This document shows positions 4,905 to 11,760 of a stretch of DNA of 11,760 bases, in pieces. The notes beneath the pieces were generated by a model that ran no database searches, was not told the origin of the DNA, and worked only from the letters and a program-made list of their open reading frames with translations. The DNA comes from Treponema sp. (GTDB lineage: Bacteria; Spirochaetota; Spirochaetia; Treponematales; Treponemataceae), in assembly GCA_017390125.1 (NCBI GenBank), contig JAFPCT010000079.1, forward strand, positions 1-11,760, in the 5' to 3' direction. Both the position numbers and the translations under genes were made by a program. Numbering within the stretch: position 1 is the stretch's first letter; the number at the start of each line of letters is the position of its first letter.

Positions 4905-7868
4905 ATGGCAAAAAAATTCAACTTAATTATTGCGGACAGAGAGCCTCTGAAAAATACCTTTTCAGATACAATATTTTCAGAATACTTCAACATAATTTTT
5001 TGCAGGAATGAAAAAGAAATAATCTCCAGAATTGATTCAGAAATTCAACCGGATGCATTCATTCTGGAAAAACACTTAGCAGGGCAGAACAATTTTGAAC
5101 TGATAAAACAGATTGACCGCAAAACGACCCTTCAGGCAGCCCTAAAATCCGACCTCATAACGGAAGTGCCGGTGGTTGTAATTCTCGAGGAAGAGGACAC
5201 GGATTTCCAGATCCAGCTTCTTGAGCAGGGAGTCACAGACGTTTTTTCTGAAAAAACAGACAGAAAGATTATATTCCACAAGCTTAAGAATATTCTTGAA
5301 AACGCAAAGAAAGATTCAGACCGGTTCATTCTTTTGAACAACCAGCATAAAAGTGCAATCCAGCGCCTGAGTCAGCTGAGCGACAAGGCCGGAATTTACA
5401 ATAAGCAGGCCTTCATCTTAAAAACCAGGGAATTCCTTGAAAAGAATCCGGGAGAATCGTTCATCTTCATGCGCTTTGACCTTGACCGCTTCAAAGTTTT
5501 CAATGACCTTTTCGGTTTTGAAAAAGGTGACAAAGTTCTCGCTTCGATCGGAGAATGGCTTATTACACTTCAGGGATCACGCCTTACCTACGGACACATT
5601 CATGCGGATCATTTCATTCTCTGCGGGAAAAAATCCGAAGTCAATCCTGAAAAATTCCTCAGACTTATAACTGAGCATCTGCAGCATAATTTTCCTTCAT
5701 TCGATTTCATTGTGCGCATGGGCATATACGAAGTGCCGAACAATAATCCGGTGAACGTTGAGCTTGCATTCGACCGCTCGCTGCTTGCATTGAATTCGTT
5801 AAAACAGGATTTTACAGACCGGCTTGCATGGTTCACTCCCAGCATGATAAATGACCTTAAGCAGGAGCAGGAGCTCATTACAGACATGGTTTCCGGCCTG
5901 CAGAACAGGGAATTTCAGGTATACATACAGCCGCAGTACGACTACACCACGGAATCCATTATCGGCGCAGAGGCGCTGGTACGCTGGCAGCATCCTACAA
6001 AAGGACTTATTTCCCCGACAGTATTCATTCCTGTCTTTGAAAAAAACGGCTTCATAACCCAGCTTGACCAGTACATCTGGGAAGAAACCTGCCGGCTGCT
6101 CCGCTCGTGGATTAACGAAGGACTTAATCCGGTTCCTGTCTCTGTGAACATTTCCCGCCGGGACATATACAATTCAAACCTTACTGAAATCTTCAGCCAG
6201 CTTTTGAAAAAATATTCCCTTTCTCCGGAACTTCTGCGGCTGGAAATAACAGAATCAGCATACATGGACAACCCTTCCCAGCTTATAAAGGTTGTGGAAA
6301 ACCTCAGGAAACAGGGCTTCTGCCTTGAGATGGACGACTTTGGAAGCGGCTATTCCTCTCTGAACTCACTGAAAGACGTTCCTTTCGACATCCTTAAGCT
6401 GGACATGAAATTCATTTCCGCAGCCACAGAAGACCTGAACAACGGAAAATATTCTGAATCTACAGCAAAAAGCGGAAGCATCTTGAGTTCTGTGGTGCGC
6501 ATGGCAAACTGGCTCCATCTTCCGGTAATCGCAGAAGGAATTGAATCAAAGAACCAGGCAGATTATCTCAAGAGCATAGGCTGCTTCCACATGCAGGGCT
6601 TCTATTTTGCCCGGCCGATGCCTTCCGACGAATACCGCCAGCTTCTTCAGACACTGAATCCGGTTGCACAAAGCAATGATGACGGCTCAGACATGTCAAA
6701 TGCCCTGAAATTTCTTGATACAACCACCCAGGATTCACTGCTGTTCAATAAATTTTCCGGAGCGGCCGCAATAATCGAATGGTCCGGCGATAAAATTGAA
6801 CTTATACGCATGAACGACCAGTATCTTGAGGAGATCGGAACTACACAGGAAAATTACGCTAAATATCACAAGAACATTCTTGACCACATCGAAAAATCAA
6901 GCCGTCAGATTTTTATCTCAACCCTTGCCGACGCCACCAGAAGCGGGAATTCTGAATTCTGCGAAATAAAAAGCCTTCCGTTTTACGCAGGAAACAGACC
7001 GTTCTGGATCAGAACAAAAGTAAGGCACATTGCAAAAACTTCAACCAGCGACGTTTTCTACATTTCGGTTGAAAACATAGATTTCAGGATGCAGCTTCTT
7101 CAGCTGAACACGAACCTTTCCGAACAGCTTACGAATATAATGGAAAACGTACCCTGCGGAATCATAACCCTGGATTATGACGGAAATTTCAAGACCTCAT
7201 ACCTGAACGAAAACATCTCAAAGCTCGGAGACTTCAACCAGGCTGAATTCCGGGTAAAAATCGGAGCGGATCCATTCCTGATGTTCCATGAAGATGATCG
7301 TGAAGACTACAAGAAATACCTGCTGCACGCAATTCATGCAAAGCTTCCGGGCTTTACGACAAAAGCAAGATTCCTCTGTAAAAAAGGCGGAACAAAAAGC
7401 GTGCAGATTTCCGGAAATCTGCTGGAGCGGTCAGACGGAAGCATATACATAAGCGCAGCCATTGTAGACATAAACGAAATCGAGCGCTCAAACCTTTCAA
7501 AATACATAAACTTCGTATTCTCAATATTCAATGAAATTTACGAGCTGGATTACGAGAAGAATGAAGCCCTCGCCATAAAATCAAGGTTCACCATGAATCA
7601 GCATGCAGAGCCATTAAGTCTGGAAGAAGGCTACAACGCCTGGGCGGACCGCTTCGTCATGGAAGAGGATCGGCACAAGTTCAAAAGGTTTGTCAGCAGG
7701 GAGCACCTTAAAAAACTCCGCGGCGACATATCAATGTGCGATTACAACGTAAAGACCCTTAAAAATAAAATCGAGCACATACGGGCAATCCTCATTCCGA
7801 ACGGAGAAGGAAAATACCTCTGCTGCTGCGAGACAGTTCCCCGGAAACAGCTTGAAGTACAGGGCTAA
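4905..7868 (+). CDS. Multi-domain EAL c-di-GMP phosphodiesterase (receiver-like, degenerate GGDEF, EAL, PAS-like domains)
   Basis: This is a soluble 987-residue signalling protein predicted to hydrolyse c-di-GMP. Residues 1-135 resemble a response-regulator receiver, but the phosphoacceptor position reads FILEKHL (E55 for Asp) and the switch Thr and Lys-Pro motifs are altered, so normal phosphorylation is unlikely. Residues 160-310 form a GGDEF fold (FDLDRFKVFNDLFG at 191-204) whose signature is HADHF (233-237) instead of GGDEF, with no RxxD inhibitory site, so it is probably not a cyclase. Residues 325-585 are an EAL domain with all key residues: EAL (356-358), N415, E447, DDFGSGYSSL (D477, D478), KLD (K498), AEGIES (E544) and Q564. 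Residues 605-985 hold two PAS-like sensor modules and a third, divergent module that I cannot classify. There are no transmembrane helices. AAGGAAG at 4891-4897 supports the start. The gene ends in a 4-base stop overlap with the convergent gene. Confidence 0.9.
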   Translation: MAKKFNLIIADREPLKNTFSDTIFSEYFNIIFCRNEKEIISRIDSEIQPDAFILEKHLAGQNNFELIKQIDRKTTLQAALKSDLITEVPVVVILEEEDTDFQIQLLEQGVTDVFSEKTDRKIIFHKLKNILENAKKDSDRFILLNNQHKSAIQRLSQLSDKAGIYNKQAFILKTREFLEKNPGESFIFMRFDLDRFKVFNDLFGFEKGDKVLASIGEWLITLQGSRLTYGHIHADHFILCGKKSEVNPEKFLRLITEHLQHNFPSFDFIVRMGIYEVPNNNPVNVELAFDRSLLALNSLKQDFTDRLAWFTPSMINDLKQEQELITDMVSGLQNREFQVYIQPQYDYTTESIIGAEALVRWQHPTKGLISPTVFIPVFEKNGFITQLDQYIWEETCRLLRSWINEGLNPVPVSVNISRRDIYNSNLTEIFSQLLKKYSLSPELLRLEITESAYMDNPSQLIKVVENLRKQGFCLEMDDFGSGYSSLNSLKDVPFDILKLDMKFISAATEDLNNGKYSESTAKSGSILSSVVRMANWLHLPVIAEGIESKNQADYLKSIGCFHMQGFYFARPMPSDEYRQLLQTLNPVAQSNDDGSDMSNALKFLDTTTQDSLLFNKFSGAAAIIEWSGDKIELIRMNDQYLEEIGTTQENYAKYHKNILDHIEKSSRQIFISTLADATRSGNSEFCEIKSLPFYAGNRPFWIRTKVRHIAKTSTSDVFYISVENIDFRMQLLQLNTNLSEQLTNIMENVPCGIITLDYDGNFKTSYLNENISKLGDFNQAEFRVKIGADPFLMFHEDDREDYKKYLLHAIHAKLPGFTTKARFLCKKGGTKSVQISGNLLERSDGSIYISAAIVDINEIERSNLSKYINFVFSIFNEIYELDYEKNEALAIKSRFTMNQHAEPLSLEEGYNAWADRFVMEEDRHKFKRFVSREHLKKLRGDISMCDYNVKTLKNKIEHIRAILIPNGEGKYLCCCETVPRKQLEVQG

Positions 7869-9253
7869 AACTCCGGCGGACAGTGAAATTCCATCAGCTT
7901 TCCCGTTGAAGGATGGGTGAAGCTAAGATATTCCGCATGCAGCATAAGACGTTCCCCCGGCCTGCATGTACCGTACAATGTATCGCCGATTATAGGAACG
8001 CCGAATCCGTGGCTGTCTGCGGCGGCAAGCCTCAGCTGATGAGTGCGCCCGGTATGGGGAATAAAACGAATCCGGCTCACGTTTTTTTTCCCACCCTCAG
8101 GAGAAATATATTCCTCTCTGCCAGTCTCATACCATTCTGTGACGGCATTTTTGCCGTTCTCCGCATCCCACATCTGATGAGGACGATTGTCAAGATCTAC
8201 CCGGAAAAACAATTCCATTGAACCGTGCTTTTCAAAGCGTTCCGGAAGCACACCGCTTAAAAGGGCTGTATATTCCTTTTTTACCTCCCGGTTCTCAAAC
8301 TGACGGTTCAGGGCACGGTGAGCTTCAGGCTTAAAGGCAAGGACCAGAAGCCCGCTGGTTTCCATATCAAGACGGTGAACGCTTGGCTGATTGATGCATT
8401 CCGGAAAAAGCCTTTTCAGACGATTTACAATGCAGTCCTGCTTTTCCGGGCCGCGACCGGGAACACTGAGCAGCCCGCTCTGTTTGTTTACAACAACAAT
8501 ATCCTCATCGCGGTACAGAATGTTCAGTCCTAGCATTTCCGGCAGAATGAGGGCGCACCTTTCGTCACAAGGTGGATACTTCCGGGCCATAACCCGCTTT
8601 CCGTTGCTTTTTCCGTAAAAAACTTCTGCCATGCTCAGAACCGTAAAACCGCGGGCAAAGGCATAATCAAGAAGCTTGGGAGCGCAGCAGTCTCCTGTTC
8701 CCGTAGGAGGAAGTTTTTTCCGGCAGATTTCATCAAGTTTTTTAATTCCGCCGTCCGCACAATGAAATGCATACAGCGAATAGACTTCTTTAAGAGATTC
8801 GTTGCATAAAGCCTTGCGCTTCTCAACAAGTTTTTTTTCTTCCTGCCCCTGATTCTCATACTTTCCGTCAGGACGCAGGCGGCTCTTTTTCAAGGCGTTT
8901 ATGTTTTCTGTAAGGGAATGAATTTCTAAATCGTTTTTACGAAGGGCTTCTGATACCTTTTCTGCACTTACCACAGGAGGAACAAAAACCTCTTCTTCAT
9001 ACAAAGGACTTGAACTGCAGGAACGGGCTGCCCTGCAGGATACTAATTTTTTTGAAATGCCGGAAATGGTTTTCAATGCATAGAGCCTGCCCTCTGAACT
9101 TCGGCACAAGGCGGCTCCAAGCATTATCCCCTGTCCGCTCCGCTCCTCGCTTTCCTCGCCAATCTGCTCCAGACAGAGGGAGCCTTTTTCCAGCGCCCCT
9201 GCCATTTCAAGACAGATTTCAAATGCTTTTTCTTCCGGGAACGGCGGAAACAT
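7865..9253 (-). CDS. RluA-family RNA pseudouridine synthase with long Cys-containing N-terminal domain
   Basis: This is predicted to isomerise uridine to pseudouridine in rRNA or tRNA; the target cannot be told from sequence. The catalytic half (residues 240-460) has NKQSGLLSVPG, the catalytic Asp in HRLDMETSG (D296), the RPHQMW segment and PHTGRTHQLRLA (399-410). The N-terminal 235 residues are not an S4 domain. They match the extension found in a subgroup of RluA-like proteins: GIMLGAALC...GRLYALKTISG (42-64), a FVPP turn (90-93), a charged helical stretch (97-160), then GTGDCCAPKLLDYAF (185-199), MAEVFYG and PPCDERC (227-233). The paired Cys motifs could hold a metal, which is inference. 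With 462 residues it is shorter than the roughly 550 I associate with that subgroup. It starts one base after the rpiA stop, so it is probably translationally coupled to it. Confidence 0.92.
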   Translation of the reverse strand: MFPPFPEEKAFEICLEMAGALEKGSLCLEQIGEESEERSGQGIMLGAALCRSSEGRLYALKTISGISKKLVSCRAARSCSSSPLYEEEVFVPPVVSAEKVSEALRKNDLEIHSLTENINALKKSRLRPDGKYENQGQEEKKLVEKRKALCNESLKEVYSLYAFHCADGGIKKLDEICRKKLPPTGTGDCCAPKLLDYAFARGFTVLSMAEVFYGKSNGKRVMARKYPPCDERCALILPEMLGLNILYRDEDIVVVNKQSGLLSVPGRGPEKQDCIVNRLKRLFPECINQPSVHRLDMETSGLLVLAFKPEAHRALNRQFENREVKKEYTALLSGVLPERFEKHGSMELFFRVDLDNRPHQMWDAENGKNAVTEWYETGREEYISPEGGKKNVSRIRFIPHTGRTHQLRLAAADSHGFGVPIIGDTLYGTCRPGERLMLHAEYLSFTHPSTGKLMEFHCPPEF

Positions 9254-9254
9254 A

Positions 9255-9983
9255 TTACAGACCGCGAACTTCTACAGTACCGTCCTCTCGGGCGATAAAT
9301 GCAGCAGGCTTGTTTTTTGTAAAGAGACCGTTTTCAACAACACCTGTAATGTCGTTTATTATGTCTTCCATTTTTTCTGAATCAACCGGCTTTTCCCAAA
9401 GGCAGTCCACAATCTGGTTTCCGTTGTCTGTGATTACCGGACCGCATTTTCGAACGCCTTCACGAAGTACAACTTTTGCACCAAGCTTCTCAAGAGCCTT
9501 TTTTACAGGAACATAGGCTTCTGCAATTATTTCAACAGGAAGGGCAAATTTTGTTCCCAAATTGTGAACAGCTTTTGATGAATCTGCGACAACTACAAAC
9601 TTCTTTGAATTGTATGCGACAATCTTTTCTCTGAGCAAAGCAGCTCCTCCGCCCTTTATGCAGTTTCCGCTGACGTCAATTTCATCTGCACCGTCAATGG
9701 CAAGGTCAAGCTCGCCGCCGATAAGTCTGTCCTTAAATGAATATACAGGGATTCCCCAGTCAGCACAGGCATTTTCAGTCTGAAAAGAAGTAACGACAGC
9801 CTTAATGTCTTTTAAAGTTCCGTCTGCAATATATTCAGAAAGTCTTTTTACAGCAGGAAGCGCAGTTGAGCCTGTTCCCAGCCCAATCTTCATTCCACTG
9901 AAAATCAATCCCTTTTGCACCAATGTTTCAACTGCAGTTCGAGCAGCCAAAACCTTCTGCTCACTCTGGCTTAAGTTCATCAT
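9255..9983 (-). CDS. rpiA: Ribose-5-phosphate isomerase A
   Basis: RpiA interconverts ribose-5-phosphate and ribulose-5-phosphate in the non-oxidative pentose phosphate pathway. Seen in the 242-residue protein are the phosphate/substrate loop IGLGTGSTA, the VTSFQT segment, DGADEID with the active-site Asp pair, KGGGAALLREKI with the catalytic Lys and Glu, and VADSSK. Length is close to the family norm. Two adjacent ATG codons (9983 and 9980) are possible starts. The first is preferred because AGGGG (minus strand, 9997-9993) lies 9 bases before it. An upstream TTG at 9992 would overlap nothing useful and is too close to the ribosome site. The start overlaps the end of aroDE by 23 bases, and the stop is one base from the next gene, so the three genes look like one operon. 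Confidence 0.95.
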   Translation of the reverse strand: MMNLSQSEQKVLAARTAVETLVQKGLIFSGMKIGLGTGSTALPAVKRLSEYIADGTLKDIKAVVTSFQTENACADWGIPVYSFKDRLIGGELDLAIDGADEIDVSGNCIKGGGAALLREKIVAYNSKKFVVVADSSKAVHNLGTKFALPVEIIAEAYVPVKKALEKLGAKVVLREGVRKCGPVITDNGNQIVDCLWEKPVDSEKMEDIINDITGVVENGLFTKNKPAAFIAREDGTVEVRGL

Positions 9984-11475
9984 CGTAATCAACCCCTGTA
10001 AAATATTTAAACTGCCTGTATCCCTGATACTTCAGCATTGAATAACCATTGCAAACTTTACATCCGGCCTGCTTTGCAACCTGCATGACCGGAGTTACCT
10101 GAGGGTCATAAACGATATCGTACAGATATTCATGTCCCTTGAAATTATAGAACCAGATTGGATTGTTTTCCTTATTAGGTGCGTCCTCACTGTTCATTCC
10201 GACTTTTGTAGTCTGAATTATGATATCCGAATAGCGGTCAAGAAGGCTTGCGCTTTCCGGCTCAAGAAGGGCGTACTCAAAGCCGAACTGTTCTGCAAGG
10301 CTTTTTGCATGACTTTCTGTACGGTTGAAAATGCAGGCACGTCCGCCCATTTCCTTTACTGTATAGGCAATTGCCTTTGCGGCTCCCCCTGCGCCAATAA
10401 TTGCGACTCTTTTGCGGCGAAGTTTTCTATCGCCGATAAATTCTGTAAGAGCCTCACGGAATCCGCCGGCATCTGTGTTGTGTCCCACCCACTGACTGAA
10501 TCCTTTTACAACTGTATTGCAGGCTCCGATCTCTGCAACATCAGAATCAACTTCAACAGCAAGCTCCATGGCATCCTTTTTGTACGGAACGGTAACTGCC
10601 ATACCCTTTATTCCAAGCTCATCGGCAAAGTCAAAGCTTTCGGCCATAGAAGAAGAGCACAACGGAATGAAAACATTGTTCATGCCGTGCTCGCGGTAAC
10701 CTTCATTATGAATAAGCGGACTTGAAGTAAATTTAAGAGGGAAACCTGTTACAGCAAAAATACGGGTATTCTCATCAAGATTTCTGAAATTATACATTTC
10801 ATTCAGGGAAATAGGATCAATATGACCAATCTCAGTAGTATTTGTATTTGTCTCAAGCGGAGATGTATATGTCAGGAATGAACCAAGCTTGTAAGAAAGA
10901 ATACGGCTCGGAGTTCCAAGATTTCCCATTGCCACAAAGATGTGATCAAAATCCATGCATGAGCCAGCCTCCCTGAAAAGGCGGGTAACGTCGTCAAGGC
11001 AGTTAGGCATGAAAGCAATCTTAGGAATTTCAAAAGATGTCATCCTCATGGAAAGGCACTTCTGGCGAAGATTAACAACCGGACCGTCAAATTTGTGGCA
11101 TGAACGGATAATTTTTACACCGAAAGCCTGGGCAGAGTCCAAAAGCCCCGGAACATGAAAATCTTCCTCAAAGTCAACGTATGCAAAGTTCTTAGATGGA
11201 TTTTGGTCGGCAAAAGCAAGGGCCCGGCCAAAAAGCGCTGTTCTTGAAAATTCACCGCTGTTGTAAAGACCTCCGTCCTCAACCCGTCGGATTGTAAGGA
11301 TGCAGGGAATGTTTATCATGGACGGAAAGCGCCGTACATTCAGCTGCTCCTCTTCATTCAGATAGTCAACACGAAGCTCCGCAATATCGATATGCTGAGA
11401 ATACTTTTTTACAAACTCAGCATCTTCTTCCAGAGTCTTTCCAGTCAGAGTCAGACAAATCTTTGGCTTTACCAT
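9961..11475 (-). CDS. aroDE: Bifunctional 3-dehydroquinate dehydratase (type I) / shikimate dehydrogenase
   Basis: This fused enzyme carries out two successive steps of the shikimate pathway: dehydroquinate to dehydroshikimate (AroD) and dehydroshikimate to shikimate with NADPH (AroE). Residues 1-230 are type I AroD: E33 and R35 in AELRVD, R63 in TIRR, catalytic H127 (SCHKF), Schiff-base K152 (IPKIAFMP), and R191 in GTPSR. Residues 235-500 are AroE: FPLKFTSSPLIHN at the substrate site, catalytic K299 in VTVPYKK, GACNTVV, D335 in GHNTD, and the Rossmann motif GAGGAAKA (361-368) with NRTESHA for cofactor. QTTKVGM (421-427) stands where NxTxxGM is usual. The same AroD-AroE order is known in plants and Chlamydia. 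AGGA about 6 bases upstream supports the ATG at 11475. rpiA overlaps its end. Confidence 0.95.
   Translation of the reverse strand: MVKPKICLTLTGKTLEEDAEFVKKYSQHIDIAELRVDYLNEEEQLNVRRFPSMINIPCILTIRRVEDGGLYNSGEFSRTALFGRALAFADQNPSKNFAYVDFEEDFHVPGLLDSAQAFGVKIIRSCHKFDGPVVNLRQKCLSMRMTSFEIPKIAFMPNCLDDVTRLFREAGSCMDFDHIFVAMGNLGTPSRILSYKLGSFLTYTSPLETNTNTTEIGHIDPISLNEMYNFRNLDENTRIFAVTGFPLKFTSSPLIHNEGYREHGMNNVFIPLCSSSMAESFDFADELGIKGMAVTVPYKKDAMELAVEVDSDVAEIGACNTVVKGFSQWVGHNTDAGGFREALTEFIGDRKLRRKRVAIIGAGGAAKAIAYTVKEMGGRACIFNRTESHAKSLAEQFGFEYALLEPESASLLDRYSDIIIQTTKVGMNSEDAPNKENNPIWFYNFKGHEYLYDIVYDPQVTPVMQVAKQAGCKVCNGYSMLKYQGYRQFKYFTGVDYDDELKPE
9993..9997 (-). promoter_or_regulatory. Ribosome binding site for rpiA inside the aroDE 3' end
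   Basis: On the minus strand AGGGG is followed by 9 bases and then ATGATG. It lies within the last codons of aroDE and decides the rpiA start at 9983 over the TTG at 9992. Confidence 0.7.
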
Positions 11476-11499
11476 TTATAAATCCTATTTTGCGATATT

Positions 11500-11760
11500 T
11501 TATCGAACGACAGTTTTCTTCTGCCCTTTATCTACAACATAAAGAGTAAGGGTTGTTTCTTTCGGAACTGCATAAGGAAGCGTAAGGCTTGAGCCCGTAT
11601 GCATAAAATTAACAAGAGTATAGGAATTTCCGTCCGGAGTAAGAGCATCAAGACGCATAGGAACAGGATACGGATATTCAGTAAGATTTGCAGAGAAAAT
11701 GCCGTAAACATTGTCCTCATATTCACCGTCAGGGAAAGCCATTACGATTTCCATGCGTGA
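11500..11760 (-). CDS. C-terminal end of an unidentified protein (runs off the right edge)
   Basis: The frame is open from the window edge to a TAA at 11502-11500 and shows the last 86 residues. The piece reads as alternating short strands (VYGIFSANL, YTLVNFMHTG, LTLPYAVP, TLTLYVVDKG) and ends QKKTVVR. It looks like a beta-rich C-terminal domain, perhaps of an exported protein, but I recognise no family. The ATG at 11754 could be internal because the frame continues beyond it. It lies 24 bases upstream of aroDE on the same strand and may be in the same transcript. Confidence 0.6.
   Translation of the reverse strand, partial: SRMEIVMAFPDGEYEDNVYGIFSANLTEYPYPVPMRLDALTPDGNSYTLVNFMHTGSSLTLPYAVPKETTLTLYVVDKGQKKTVVR

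Noticed and set aside
9010..9516. 168-codon plus-strand frame across the rpiA/synthase joint
   Set aside because: It is antisense to two well-supported genes, and its Ser/Pro/Arg-rich translation is typical of a shadow frame.
10132..10725. 197-codon plus-strand frame opposite aroDE
   Set aside because: It lies antisense to the conserved AroE domain, is rich in Cys and Phe as antisense frames often are, and has no ribosome site or family likeness.

Overview
The window looks like a chromosomal segment from a gut- or rumen-type spirochaete, most likely a Treponema relative. Supporting signs are moderate GC with A/T-ending codons, a fused AroD-AroE protein, a small exported protein with a loose spirochaete-type lipobox, and a large multi-domain c-di-GMP protein. 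This assignment is an inference from gene content and style; there is no rRNA or other marker gene to confirm it. Almost all of the window is housekeeping DNA, densely packed, with no CRISPR array, insertion sequence, tRNA or prophage that I can see.

Layout. Positions 1-165 do not belong with the rest: read on the minus strand they encode an internal piece of a MATE-family transporter with GC-rich codon use. It abuts, in opposite orientation, a trpD gene that has lost its first half. From 156 to 4278 the plus strand carries the tryptophan operon trpD(3' part)-trpC-trpF-trpB-trpA, with gaps of 13-25 bases, closed by a hairpin terminator near 4280-4312. trpC and trpF look like one fused trpCF gene broken by a one-base frameshift at an A-tract (1451-1456). 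A small exported protein (4315-4782, minus) converges on the same terminator. A 122-base divergent spacer separates it from a 987-residue EAL-type c-di-GMP phosphodiesterase (4905-7868, plus), whose receiver-like and GGDEF modules look degenerate.

The right third is a minus-strand cluster, read from right to left: the C-terminal end of an unidentified protein (to 11500), a fused 3-dehydroquinate dehydratase/shikimate dehydrogenase (aroDE), ribose-5-phosphate isomerase A (rpiA, overlapping aroDE by 23 bases), and an RluA-family pseudouridine synthase with a long N-terminal domain, starting one base after rpiA. The synthase's stop codon overlaps the stop codon of the phosphodiesterase gene.

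Metabolically, AroDE supplies two steps to chorismate. RpiA makes ribose-5-phosphate, the precursor of the PRPP used by TrpD. TrpD, TrpC, TrpF, TrpA and TrpB carry anthranilate to tryptophan. The two clusters are on opposite strands and are probably regulated separately. I found no convincing new biological system. The points most worth checking are the chimeric-looking left end, the split trpCF gene, and the architecture of the c-di-GMP protein.
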